DNA of 64,000 nucleotides. It comes from a virus. The notes under the pieces are model-generated. The model saw nothing but the letters and a program-made list of their open reading frames with translations. It did not search any database and was not told the DNA's origin. Below are positions 17,311 to 23,829 of this stretch, one piece after another (the first letter of the stretch is position 1; each line of letters begins with the position of its first letter). The translations under genes and the position numbers were made by a program. Location: positions 62,001 through 126,000 of IMG/VR virus record IMGVR_UViG_3300032722_000006; one strand, 5' to 3'.

Positions 17311-17736
17311 AAATGTCAGTTTCTTACTGCGGTACGTCGGTGTTTGTGAGTGACAATTGGGACACAATAGTTTCAAGTTGTTCAAGATGTGATTCGTTGA
17401 ACATCCATCAATGTGATCAAGCTCAAGTGAGATTGGTTCTCCATTCCATGTGTCAATTTGACACTTTTCGCATTTGTATTCTTTCAGACCTTCTTTGACT
17501 AGTCTCTTTGAGAGATGCGCTGTTGGGTATCCTGGGTATTTTCCTTCAAGAATCTCATTGAGAGGTGTTATTGCGCTTGATCGATTACGAATTTGTCGAT
17601 AAAGACCGCAATCTCTCGCAATTCGTTCGAACGTTCGTTGACACACGCCACTTTTCGCAGCAGCTTCACGAAGATTTCTACTTGTTTCAAACAGATGAGA
17701 AATTTCCTCTCGAGTAAGCGCTGCATTATTTCCCAC
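17257..17736 (-). CDS. HNH homing endonuclease running into a tRNA
   Basis: A 159-residue protein: N-terminal helix-turn-helix-like region (NLREAAAKSGVCQRTFERIA), zinc pair CEKCQ, then the HNH core ELDHIDGCSTNHILNNLKLLCPNCHS. The last 18 codons lie inside tRNA-Ser(TGA) on the same strand. GTG 17736 is preferred over TTG 17742 because TATGAT ends 5 bases before it. Likely a free-standing homing enzyme that uses the tRNA as insertion site. Confidence 0.8.
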   Translation of the reverse strand: MGNNAALTREEISHLFETSRNLREAAAKSGVCQRTFERIARDCGLYRQIRNRSSAITPLNEILEGKYPGYPTAHLSKRLVKEGLKEYKCEKCQIDTWNGEPISLELDHIDGCSTNHILNNLKLLCPNCHSQTPTYRSKKLTFGRLVERPIASALKAEGP

Positions 17737-17741
17737 GTTCA

Positions 17742-17747
17742 ATCATA
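17742..17747 (-). promoter_or_regulatory. leaderless -10 (TATGAT)
   Basis: Ends 5 bases before the GTG start of the HNH gene at 17736. Confidence 0.45.
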
Positions 17748-17771
17748 TACTATGATGCATGAGATTGCACC

Positions 17772-17990
17772 TCAGGGAATTCTGTCGGTTGACCACTGGA
17801 CAGTGATCGCAACGTTGCCGACAGCATCGGTGTGAGGACGTATCCCAACATGATCGTGATGACAGTGCAATTTTTCTCCTTTGCACGCATCGGGAGGCGT
17901 CCTGTAGACGCTCCCTGTGTCCCACCACATGTTTGCTGTCGCGCAAGATGTGCAAAGCATCATCATGACGATCAGGAACCATCTCTTCAT
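17772..17990 (-). CDS. small lipoprotein or exported protein
   Basis: A 72-residue protein beginning MKRWFLIVMMMLCTSC, a basic start, a hydrophobic core and a Cys at a lipobox-like site (residue 16). The remainder contains several His residues (HCHHDHVG) that could bind metal. GAGGTG is 14 bases upstream. Probably modifies the infected cell surface; inference only. Confidence 0.55.
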   Translation of the reverse strand: MKRWFLIVMMMLCTSCATANMWWDTGSVYRTPPDACKGEKLHCHHDHVGIRPHTDAVGNVAITVQWSTDRIP

Positions 17991-18002
17991 CCTGATACAT
18001 AT

Positions 18003-18191
18003 TCACCTCTTTTCCTCCTTGAGGGCATACAGTTCAGGGTGTTTGAGCGTGATGTGATTGACGTAGCAATTCACACAGATGATCGCCGGACACAGTTGGC
18101 AGACCCACGCTTCGCCACCGAAAGGATTGTCTCGGGAGGGTCGTTCATGCTGCTCAACCTGGCTTGAGCATGATGGACATTTCATGTACAT
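18003..18191 (-). CDS. small zinc-ribbon protein
   Basis: A 62-residue protein with four CxxC-type pairs (KCPSCS, CQLCPAIICVNCYVNH). The ATG lies 2 bases after the 3' end of tRNA-Ser(GCT) and has no ribosome site, so tRNA processing would leave a leaderless mRNA. A second ATG two codons in is an alternative start. Function unknown. Confidence 0.6.
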   Translation of the reverse strand: MYMKCPSCSSQVEQHERPSRDNPFGGEAWVCQLCPAIICVNCYVNHITLKHPELYALKEEKR

Positions 18192-18193
18192 TG

Positions 18194-18277
18194 CGGAATC
18201 GGCAGGACTCGAACCTGCAAGACCTTGCGGCTCACGGGTTTAGCAAACCCGCTGTTTAACCATTCACACACGATTCC
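18194..18277 (-). tRNA. tRNA-Ser(GCT)
   Basis: Class II, acceptor GGAATCG/CGATTCC, loop TTGCTAA, G73 as expected for Ser. Confidence 0.92.
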
Positions 18278-18301
18278 ATGTCCCGTACGTGGGACCGACG
18301 T

Positions 18302-18499
18302 TCACCAGCAGCTGAACCCGTTTCCAGGGATACCATTGCAGTAGCAGATCACGCCTGTCGGCCCGGGCGGGATGACGCACCGACGCATTCCATTCGTGTC
18401 GCAGCAGTATGTCACGGGCTGAGCCTCAACTGGTGAAGATTGAACGCCGATGATTGCGAGTGACATGATGACGAGCAAGGTAGTGATGATCTTTTTCAT
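18302..18499 (-). CDS. small secreted Cys-rich protein
   Basis: A 65-residue protein with a clear signal peptide (KKIITTLLVIMSLAIIG, likely cleavage after VEA) and a short mature part with six Cys residues (YCCDTNGMRRC, ICYCNG, FSCW) suited to disulphides. Start 18499 is chosen because TAATAT ends 8 bases before it and no ribosome site is visible. Confidence 0.6.
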   Translation of the reverse strand: MKKIITTLLVIMSLAIIGVQSSPVEAQPVTYCCDTNGMRRCVIPPGPTGVICYCNGIPGNGFSCW

Positions 18500-18507
18500 G
18501 ATCAGAC

Positions 18508-18513
18508 ATATTA
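18508..18513 (-). promoter_or_regulatory. leaderless -10 (TAATAT)
   Basis: Ends 8 bases before ATG 18499, the longest spacing in this promoter class. Confidence 0.4.
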
Positions 18514-18533
18514 CTACGTCAGATGTCACTTGT

Positions 18534-18899
18534 TCAATCAGCCTTTAGACTACCCACGACCCTGTTGATCTCCTGGATAGAGCACGGTCCGAACGCTGCA
18601 CAGGTCGGCTCGTCCTCTTCATCGAGAAAAGGGTGCACCTCAACGTCAGCGAGCTGGGCGCGGAAGATTAGGTCCTCCAATGCTCCGAGCGATTCAACGC
18701 TCATGATGACGGGAGCGAAGGAACCTGACAACCACGTTGCCTCCGCGGGGGTCAACCTGATGTGGACCTCGTCCCCTCGTTCTGCCTCGTTATTGTCAAC
18801 AAGGAACATCATTGACGCATGCGCAATCTGAGCGGCCTGCTCGTTCTTGTGCATGTTCAGATCACGTCTTACCACGATGACTTGCTTCACGTCGTCCAT
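18534..18899 (-). CDS. peptidyl-tRNA hydrolase, Pth2 family
   Basis: A 121-residue protein matching the archaeal/eukaryal-type Pth2 fold: KQVIVVRRDLNMHKNEQAAQIAHA contains the catalytic-region Lys/Asp and the AAQ-HA motif, followed by SGSFAPVI and an acidic C-terminal half. Pth2 releases peptides from peptidyl-tRNA that dropped off ribosomes, which suits a phage with a near-full tRNA set. GGAGGA lies 4 bases before the ATG. It lies between tRNA-Val(GAC) and tRNA-Ser(GCT). Confidence 0.85.
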   Translation of the reverse strand: MDDVKQVIVVRRDLNMHKNEQAAQIAHASMMFLVDNNEAERGDEVHIRLTPAEATWLSGSFAPVIMSVESLGALEDLIFRAQLADVEVHPFLDEEDEPTCAAFGPCSIQEINRVVGSLKAD

Positions 18900-18959
18900 G
18901 GTTTCCTCCGCTTTTCAAAGATCGTACTACGACACCGGCATCCGAGGATGTTGATGTTG

Positions 18960-19031
18960 TGATCCCAGTCGGGTTCGAACCGACGTCCTCCACCGTGTCA
19001 GGGTGGCGCGCTACCGCTGTGCCATGGGATC
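18960..19031 (-). tRNA. tRNA-Val(GAC)
   Basis: Acceptor GATCCCA/TGGGATC, anticodon stem CCACC/GGTGG, loop CTGACAC. Confidence 0.9.
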
Positions 19032-19094
19032 GTAAAGGAGCATGCGAGTGCATGGTGCCTGCTCCTCTAAGTAGGAAGTTCGTCCGTCAGTGCG

Positions 19095-19433
19095 TCACTT
19101 TCCCGGACGTTTCTGCTGAGAACGCTCTCGGCGCTCCTTCGCGCGCATTCGCTTCTCGGGCTCAGCAGACGCGACGGGCGCGGTCGGTGCTCCTACAGCC
19201 TCGACCACCTTCTTCGCGTCCTCAATCTTCGCAAGGATGCGAGCTCGCTGCTTCGCAGCACCGACGCCCTTTCCCAATCGAGAATCGAGCGCATCCAGCT
19301 GTGCCTGAGGCGACAAGCCCGTCCAGTGCTTCAGACGCTCGGTGCCCTCTTCCTGCTGGATCTTCCTGTGGTCGGGTCGGGGTCCACCACCTGTGAACCT
19401 GCGATCAGTGTTCGTCCTCTTTGCTTGTCCCAT
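19095..19433 (-). CDS. basic hypothetical protein
   Basis: A 112-residue, strongly basic protein starting MGQAKRTNTDRRF and ending RAKERRERSQQKRPGK, with a central helix likely to be coiled. AGGTGAAG precedes the ATG at 19433; the longer frame upstream is rejected for lack of a ribosome site. Nucleic-acid binding is possible from charge only. Confidence 0.55.
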   Translation of the reverse strand: MGQAKRTNTDRRFTGGGPRPDHRKIQQEEGTERLKHWTGLSPQAQLDALDSRLGKGVGAAKQRARILAKIEDAKKVVEAVGAPTAPVASAEPEKRMRAKERRERSQQKRPGK

Positions 19434-19488
19434 CGTCTTCACCTGGTCCTTTCGTTCCATCAGACACACGGTGACCATCACCGTGCAG

Positions 19489-19563
19489 CACCCTCGGCAG
19501 GATTCGAACCTGCGTTACTACAGCTTAGAAGGCTGCGGCCTAATCCGTTCGAGCCACGAGGGC
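19489..19563 (-). tRNA. tRNA-Arg(TCT)
   Basis: Loop CTTCTAA on GCAGC/GCTGT; acceptor GCCCTCG/CGAGGGT with a terminal G-U; G73. Confidence 0.9.
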
Positions 19564-19567
19564 ATTG

Positions 19568-19641
19568 TCTTCACGGCAGGATTCGAACCCGCGACCTCTC
19601 GCTTCGGAGGCGAGTGTTCTGTTCCGCTGAACTACATGAAG
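19568..19641 (-). tRNA. tRNA-Arg(CCG)
   Basis: Loop CTCCGAA on CTCGC/GCGAG; acceptor CTTCATG/CGTGAAG. Confidence 0.9.
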
Positions 19642-19645
19642 ATTG

Positions 19646-19720
19646 TCTCCTCGGAGGGATTCGAACCCCCGACACCCGGTTTAGGAAACCGGAGTTCTAT
19701 CCTGGCTGAACTACGAGGAG
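19646..19720 (-). tRNA. tRNA-Arg(CCT)
   Basis: Loop TTCCTAA on CCGGT/ACCGG; acceptor CTCCTCG/CGAGGAG; third Arg tRNA in a row. Confidence 0.9.
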
Positions 19721-19813
19721 ATGAGAAAGCACTTTCACCTGCCGCCGATCCCTACGTGAGACAGCTCACGATCCGTGAACGGGACAAATTATGCTGCGGT
19801 TACTCATGCTATG

Positions 19814-19896
19814 TGCCAACGGAGGGAGTTGCACCCTCACGCTCTTTCGAACGGCGGATTCTGAGTCCGCTGTGACTGCTGTTCCACCACGTTGGC
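19814..19896 (-). tRNA. tRNA-Leu(CAG)
   Basis: Class II, loop CTCAGAA on GCGGA/TCCGC, acceptor GCCAACG/CGTTGGC, T-loop TGCAACT. Confidence 0.9.
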
Positions 19897-19897
19897 A

Positions 19898-20278
19898 TTA
19901 CGTGACCTTCTTGACCCTGCTGACCCACCACCTTCGAGCGAACCTTGAGACGAGATACGCTTCCGCGAGCCGCTTCGATCGCCACACCCTCTGTGCAAGA
20001 GCGCTGGGTGAGTACGATGACGTGACAGTGTATCCTTTCCTGAGACCGTATGCGATCGCTTCAGAATACAAGGCGAGTCCCAATCCTTTTCCTCTGTGCC
20101 CCTGATCGAGGTTTGAGTGCGTCTCGTACACCCTGACGGGATGACCCGCACAGTTTGCTGATGCTTCGACTACATTGACACTTCCGATCTCCTTGCCGTT
20201 GAACTTTAGCTTCACGGTGTAGTCAGTGAAGTTTTCCTTAGGAGTGACGCTGATTGCGTATCCGGCCGGCAGCTGCAT
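19898..20278 (-). CDS. GNAT-family acetyltransferase
   Basis: A 126-residue GNAT fold: strand pairs IGSVNVVEAS and VRVYETH, then the acetyl-CoA pyrophosphate loop GHRGKGLGLALYSEA (R/QxxGxG/A). Substrate unknown; phage GNATs may acetylate host proteins or tRNA. Start 20278 is set by TATGTT ending 6 bases upstream, immediately after the NADAR stop codon, giving it its own promoter within the cluster. The stop lies 2 bases from the 5' end of tRNA-Leu(CAG). Confidence 0.7.
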   Translation of the reverse strand: MQLPAGYAISVTPKENFTDYTVKLKFNGKEIGSVNVVEASANCAGHPVRVYETHSNLDQGHRGKGLGLALYSEAIAYGLRKGYTVTSSYSPSALAQRVWRSKRLAEAYLVSRFARRWWVSRVKKVT

Positions 20279-20284
20279 GAGACC

Positions 20285-20290
20285 AACATA
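20285..20290 (-). promoter_or_regulatory. leaderless extended -10 (TATGTT)
   Basis: GTGG-TATGTT ends 6 bases before ATG 20278; the same ten bases recur at 24991-25000 before a 32-residue gene. Confidence 0.5.
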
Positions 20291-20300
20291 CCACGTCGGT

Positions 20301-20786
20301 CTACGGATTTGCACTCTCTTCTTCGCTCCGACATTCCTCCCTAATTTCCATTAGAAGTCGCCCGAGCCAGTTCTGACCTACACCTTTGTAAACGCCCCAG
20401 AACTTGTCACCCCACGTGTTACCCTCGACCAACGGGATATCTTCTGTCGCAAGTAACATTGACCTAAGAAGGGGGTTCTTGAATTTTTCCTGCAGCAGAT
20501 TCCGCATCACTGTCACCTTCTGTAGGTCCCAGTCAGTGGGTAGCTTGACAGAGTAACCGAGCTTTTTTGCAATGCCCGGTGACGCTGCTTCGCGGATCAT
20601 CTTCTTCGTCACCGGGTCGGATGACTTCGCCGCCTGGTACGCATGCTCCACTGTTGGGTAACGATCACCGTCGACCCAAATTGATGCTGCGTAGAAATTG
20701 CTCAAGAACCCAAACTCACCTCTGAAGTGATCGATTTCTACGGGTTTCTCTGACGGAAGCTGCGGTTGGCGTGTTTCGTCGCTCAT
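20301..20786 (-). CDS. NADAR (YbiA/DUF1768) family N-glycosidase-like protein
   Basis: A 161-residue protein matching NADAR: GFLSNFYAASIWVDGDRYP, TVEHAYQAAKS, the central LGYSVKLPTDWDLQKVTVM and the terminal GNTWGDKFWGVYKGVGQNWLG. Family members cleave N-glycosidic bonds, including in riboflavin-pathway intermediates and ADP-ribosyl adducts, so it could counter ADP-ribosylation or NAD-based defence. The start overlaps the upstream stop (ATGA), coupling it to the transglycosylase-like gene. Confidence 0.85.
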   Translation of the reverse strand: MSDETRQPQLPSEKPVEIDHFRGEFGFLSNFYAASIWVDGDRYPTVEHAYQAAKSSDPVTKKMIREAASPGIAKKLGYSVKLPTDWDLQKVTVMRNLLQEKFKNPLLRSMLLATEDIPLVEGNTWGDKFWGVYKGVGQNWLGRLLMEIREECRSEEESANP

Positions 20787-21322
20787 CTGCTTCTTGTGAC
20801 CTCTTCGCAAACGCTGACGTCATCTTCTTCATCGAGTTCCGTCGCCATGAGCGCCTGGATCCTCGAACCGTCGCCCCAATGGATCTTGGCAACGTTGTCA
20901 GTCGCGTTGTGACAGTGACCGTGTGTGTAAGCAGTCAGAAGGTTGCTGTTCTTCATGCCTGCCTTCTGGCAGGCGGCAATGCTTTCGTCGAGATGGTGCA
21001 ATGCGACGGCGGCTTGCTTCGAGACGTCAGGTGAACACAAAGCTGCTTTTTCTTGATCGTTGAACGGGTGGACCTGGAATGCGCCGAGTGCCTCGCCATG
21101 ATCGCCTCTGACCTTGCATGAAACTACATCATCACGCCACCCACCGGTTTCCCATCGAGCGATCTTGATCAAGGTCTCGACCTTCTGAGGATCTGTCGTC
21201 GTTTGCACGATCGCATCGACGACATTTGTCATCGTGTGAAAATCGTAAGGACCCCAGTTAGAATTCCACGTGCTGTCTGTCAGGTTCATTGCGAAGATGA
21301 GGGCTGCCGTGGCTAGATTCAT
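20783..21322 (-). CDS. lysozyme/transglycosylase-like protein
   Basis: A 179-residue protein with a hydrophobic N-terminus (MNLATAALIFAMNL) that may export it, the catalytic-type Glu in ARWETGGW, GDHGEALGAFQVHPF (the Gly-x-Gln-Val motif of SLT enzymes) and LLTAYTHGHC. Predicted to cleave peptidoglycan. Start 21322 is chosen because the frame upstream is not protein-like; the overlapping ATGA couples it to NADAR. Confidence 0.65.
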   Translation of the reverse strand: MNLATAALIFAMNLTDSTWNSNWGPYDFHTMTNVVDAIVQTTTDPQKVETLIKIARWETGGWRDDVVSCKVRGDHGEALGAFQVHPFNDQEKAALCSPDVSKQAAVALHHLDESIAACQKAGMKNSNLLTAYTHGHCHNATDNVAKIHWGDGSRIQALMATELDEEDDVSVCEEVTRSR

Positions 21323-21427
21323 TCTTGTGTAGACTCCATGATGCCGGCGAGATAGGTGCCGACACCCCGTCATTATACTTCACCTGTAAAAAATGTTTCA
21401 CTGCCATGTGTTCATGATGAATAATTG

Positions 21428-21501
21428 TCTCCTCGGTGGGATTCGAACCCACGACCTCCGGCTTCGCAGACCGGTGCTCTAATCCGCTGAGCTACGGGGA
21501 G
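21428..21501 (-). tRNA. tRNA-Arg(GCG)
   Basis: Loop CTGCGAA on CCGGT/GCCGG, acceptor CTCCCCG/CGAGGAG. An unusual G34 Arg anticodon, present together with tRNA-Arg(ACG). The SLOG gene stop lies within its 5' 23 bases. Confidence 0.88.
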
Positions 21502-21970
21502 ATGATGTTATGAGCCTCCACGGGATATTCGCCTTGACGACGCGGTCTAGCATGTCTGCTGTTCCGCGACTGTCCTGGACGTTATTGTGAAATGCTACGC
21601 AAACATCGATGGGCTCTTCTGCCTTGTGTTCTTTGTCAAGCATCTGCTGGTTTCTGATGGGACCCGCAGCGTTCTTGAACTGAATCCAATCAGCAGGATA
21701 CGCTCTGACCTCAAAGTCCAACGCTTCTGCAACTGCAGCACAGATGATGTCCGCACCCTTGCATGCACCGTGAACTAGGATTGTGCCGGGCCTGTAGCCC
21801 TTCAGAACCTCAACGACTGAGGTGATGTCTGACCACTCCCTGTCACCGGTGACGAGAATTTTCTTGATGATCGTCTCGGAAGGTATGGTTCGACGCTCCT
21901 CATCGTCACGACGCTCGTGATAACGACGTTCGACTTTCTCACGACGAATTTTGCCTGTTCTTTGTTTCAT
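21479..21970 (-). CDS. SLOG/DUF2493-like nucleotide-binding protein
   Basis: A 163-residue protein with a basic N-terminal extension, then the Rossmann-like SLOG core: KKILVTGDREWSD, TILVHGACKGADIICAA, the AYPADW strand and AGPIRNQQMLD. SLOG-family proteins bind or cleave NAD- or nucleotide-derived ligands. The start lies 2 bases after the 3' end of tRNA-Arg(ACG) with no ribosome site; the last 23 bases overlap tRNA-Arg(GCG). Confidence 0.75.
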   Translation of the reverse strand: MKQRTGKIRREKVERRYHERRDDEERRTIPSETIIKKILVTGDREWSDITSVVEVLKGYRPGTILVHGACKGADIICAAVAEALDFEVRAYPADWIQFKNAAGPIRNQQMLDKEHKAEEPIDVCVAFHNNVQDSRGTADMLDRVVKANIPWRLITSSPRSSAD

Positions 21971-21972
21971 GG

Positions 21973-22047
21973 TCTCCCTGGAGGGATTCGAACCCCCGAC
22001 CTTCACGTTCGTAGCGTGCTGCTCTGTCCGGGCTGAGCTACAAGGAG
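21973..22047 (-). tRNA. tRNA-Arg(ACG)
   Basis: Loop CTACGAA; A34 would need deamination to inosine. Acceptor CTCCTTG/CAGGGAG. Confidence 0.88.
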
Positions 22048-22054
22048 ATGATTT

Positions 22055-22279
22055 TCAACGAATGTCGAGTTCAGAAAGTTTGACACAACTAACGTCGCCG
22101 TCGGAGTGGTACCACCCGTCTTCTGACCATTCAACGATGACGTATTCTGGGCCTTTCTTCGAAAGGGCGATGATCGTGCAACCACCGACCTGTTTAGGTC
22201 CACAGCACAAATCACGTAGGAATGCATGTTGACCGATGAGCGTCTTTTTCTTGCCTAACATGTGACGATCGTACATCAT
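22055..22279 (-). CDS. small hypothetical protein
   Basis: A 74-residue protein (MMYDRHMLGKKKTLIG, then GGCTIIALSKKGPEYVIVEW), a small beta-rich domain that could be SH3-like. It follows a partial tRNA remnant. No ribosome site; TAATTC lies about 9 bases upstream. Unknown function. Confidence 0.5.
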   Translation of the reverse strand: MMYDRHMLGKKKTLIGQHAFLRDLCCGPKQVGGCTIIALSKKGPEYVIVEWSEDGWYHSDGDVSCVKLSELDIR

Positions 22280-22305
22280 CAGACAGATGAATTACACTCT
22301 TGCGT

Positions 22306-22345
22306 CCTGGTGATGGGATTCGGACCCACTACCATTTACGTGACA
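22306..22345 (-). pseudogene. tRNA 3'-half remnant
   Basis: GTGGG-TCCGAAT-CCCAT is a good T-arm followed by a CACCAGG acceptor strand, but no matching CCTGGTG 5' half exists; the HNH gene on the other strand begins where the rest should be. Confidence 0.5.
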
Positions 22346-22352
22346 CGTGTTG

Positions 22353-22358
22353 TATATT
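22353..22358 (+). promoter_or_regulatory. leaderless -10 (TATATT)
   Basis: Ends 7 bases before the HNH start codon at 22366. Confidence 0.4.
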
Positions 22359-22365
22359 CGTATAC

Positions 22366-22926
22366 ATGAACACTTGCCTAGAATGTCACACAGATACGTA
22401 TAACGCTATGTTTTGTTCACGAAAATGTGCGGTTACGTTCAATAATCGTGGTGTTCAACACAACAAGGTCAAACCAAGAAATTGCGCAAAGTGCGGTGAC
22501 GTTTATTTCAACGTTTGCGGTCGACGTTCTCGCCTCTGCGTGAAATGCAGAGAAGAATTTGATAACAGAAGCGATGAGATTGACAATCGAACGTTGCGTT
22601 TCTATTGGGATAAGACAGGGCAAATAAGCTCTCCTGCAACGTTTCACGAGGTACGACATCACGCCAACAGGCGAAACAAACACCGTCTTCAAGCATGTCA
22701 ACGATGTGGTTATTCAAAACACATCGAGTATGCACACATCAAACCCATAATCAGCTTTGATCTTGATACACCGATCAAGATCGTCAACGCTGAATCGAAC
22801 ATTCTGCTCTTGTGTCCAAATTGTCATTGGGAATTTGATAATGGACATCTAAAACTTGTGCCGGGAATGGGACTCGAACCCACGCATGTCACTGCTTATG
22901 AAACAGCCGCTCTGCCTCTGAGCTAA
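22366..22926 (+). CDS. HNH homing endonuclease, antisense to the tRNA array
   Basis: A 186-residue protein with three Cys4-type zinc motifs (CLECHTDTYNAMFCSRKC, CAKCGDVYFNVC, CVKC), a linker, and the HNH core CQRCGYSKHIEYAHIKPI...LLCPNCHWEFDNGH. It is the only + strand gene in the first array. Its last 22 codons run antisense through tRNA-Met(CAT), and its start abuts half of a destroyed tRNA, so insertion probably broke one tRNA. Confidence 0.8.
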   Translation: MNTCLECHTDTYNAMFCSRKCAVTFNNRGVQHNKVKPRNCAKCGDVYFNVCGRRSRLCVKCREEFDNRSDEIDNRTLRFYWDKTGQISSPATFHEVRHHANRRNKHRLQACQRCGYSKHIEYAHIKPIISFDLDTPIKIVNAESNILLLCPNCHWEFDNGHLKLVPGMGLEPTHVTAYETAALPLS

Positions 22927-22932
22927 CCCGGC
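22859..22932 (-). tRNA. tRNA-Met(CAT)
   Basis: Loop TTCATAA, acceptor GCCGGGT/TCCCGGC (last pair T-T). Elongator-type D-arm; could alternatively be an Ile2 tRNA if C34 is lysidine-modified. Confidence 0.85.
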
Positions 22933-23039
22933 ATGATGGGACGTAACCACCACGCCCCCACCACATTCTCGCTTTCACCTTCAACGTTGGTGTACGTTTT
23001 CCGCATATTCAATTTGCGAATCAGACGGTTACTCGCTCG

Positions 23040-23122
23040 TACACCCAGAGGGACTCGAACCCCCACGCCCTTTCGGGCACTGCAGCCTAAGTGCAGCACG
23101 TCTACCATTCCGCCATGAGTGC
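23040..23122 (-). tRNA. tRNA-Leu(TAG)
   Basis: Class II, loop CTTAGGC on CTGCA/TGCAG, variable stem GCCC/GGGC. Confidence 0.9.
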
Positions 23123-23217
23123 ATGCAGGGGATTCTATGAACCCCTGTCAATGACGCGATCATCCGTTGTCATTAACTAGCGACGATCATTGTCGATGAT
23201 GACGATCGTCGTTATTG

Positions 23218-23290
23218 TGCCCCCGGAAGGAATTGCACCTTCGACATCCGGTTTCGAAGACCGGCGTTCTTTCTGCTGAACTACGGGGGC
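23218..23290 (-). tRNA. tRNA-Arg(TCG)
   Basis: Loop CTTCGAA on CCGGT/ACCGG, acceptor GCCCCCG/CGGGGGC. Its 5' end is within about 2 bases of the RNase P RNA 3' end. Confidence 0.9.
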
Positions 23291-23292
23291 GT

Positions 23293-23640
23293 GGGTGGTA
23301 CGTAAGCGGGATTTTGTCTAGGATGATCATTCCTCTGTGATGTGTGTCACCACACATCTATAGCAACAACCCGCATGCTCGGGCGAACAGCCCTCAAACG
23401 CACACTGTTTGTCTTGCTCCGGGAGGGACCCCTTACCGTCTGCATTGCTGCATTCGTGGTGGGCTCTTACTCCACCGTTTCACCATCACCTGATCCTCTT
23501 TTGTGAGGCCATCGGCTGTCTTTTCTCTGTTGAGTCTTCCGTCACCTTGCGATGCCCAGTCGTTAGCTGGTTCCCTGTTCTATGGAGTCCCGACTTTCCT
23601 CTGCGCGTATAGTACGCAGCGATCATCTTTCTCCACCCCT
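23293..23640 (-). ncRNA. rnpB: RNase P RNA (bacterial type)
   Basis: About 348 bases with the conserved regions in order: P1 GGGTGG/CCACCC at the two ends; P2 GATGATC/GATCATC; P3 CTGCG/CGCAG; GAGGAAAGTCGGGACTCC (CR I); GGTGAAACGGTGG and GTAAGAGCCCACC (P15 region, CR II-III); CGGTAAGGGG and CCCGGAGCAAGACAAA (CR IV); and AGACAAAATCCCGCTTA (CR V) at the 3' end. The L15 loop reads GAGTAAGAG rather than GCGGTAAGAG, so the GGU that pairs with tRNA CCA is not intact. It lies head-to-tail between tRNA-Leu(CAA) and tRNA-Arg(TCG) with 0-2 bases on each side. The protein subunit is not in the window; it may use the host one. Confidence 0.93.
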
Positions 23641-23641
23641 G

Positions 23642-23724
23642 TGCCATCGGAGGGAATTGCACCCTCACACCCTCGCGGGCGCCGGAGTTTGAAACCGGTG
23701 TGTCTGCTGTTTCACCACGATGGC
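23642..23724 (-). tRNA. tRNA-Leu(CAA)
   Basis: Class II, loop TTCAAAC with a T-T pair at 31-39, acceptor GCCATCG/CGATGGC. Its 3' end directly precedes the RNase P RNA. Confidence 0.88.
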
Positions 23725-23829
23725 ATTACTTTTTCGTTTAGATTCTGAAATTTGTTTTCGAGTTTCAATTGTATGTTTTCTTCCTCGAAATCTGTGTGTT
23801 CCGGTGATAGAGTGACAATTAGGACACAA
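23665..23829 (-). pseudogene. HNH endonuclease remnant overlapping tRNA-Leu(CAA)
   Basis: The frame reads LCPNCHSITGTHRFRGRKH followed by IETRKQISESKRKSN, the end of an HNH domain plus a NUMOD3-like motif, and then continues into the tRNA before stopping. No upstream half or start codon remains; it now abuts and slightly overlaps the gene ending at 23819. Confidence 0.6.
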
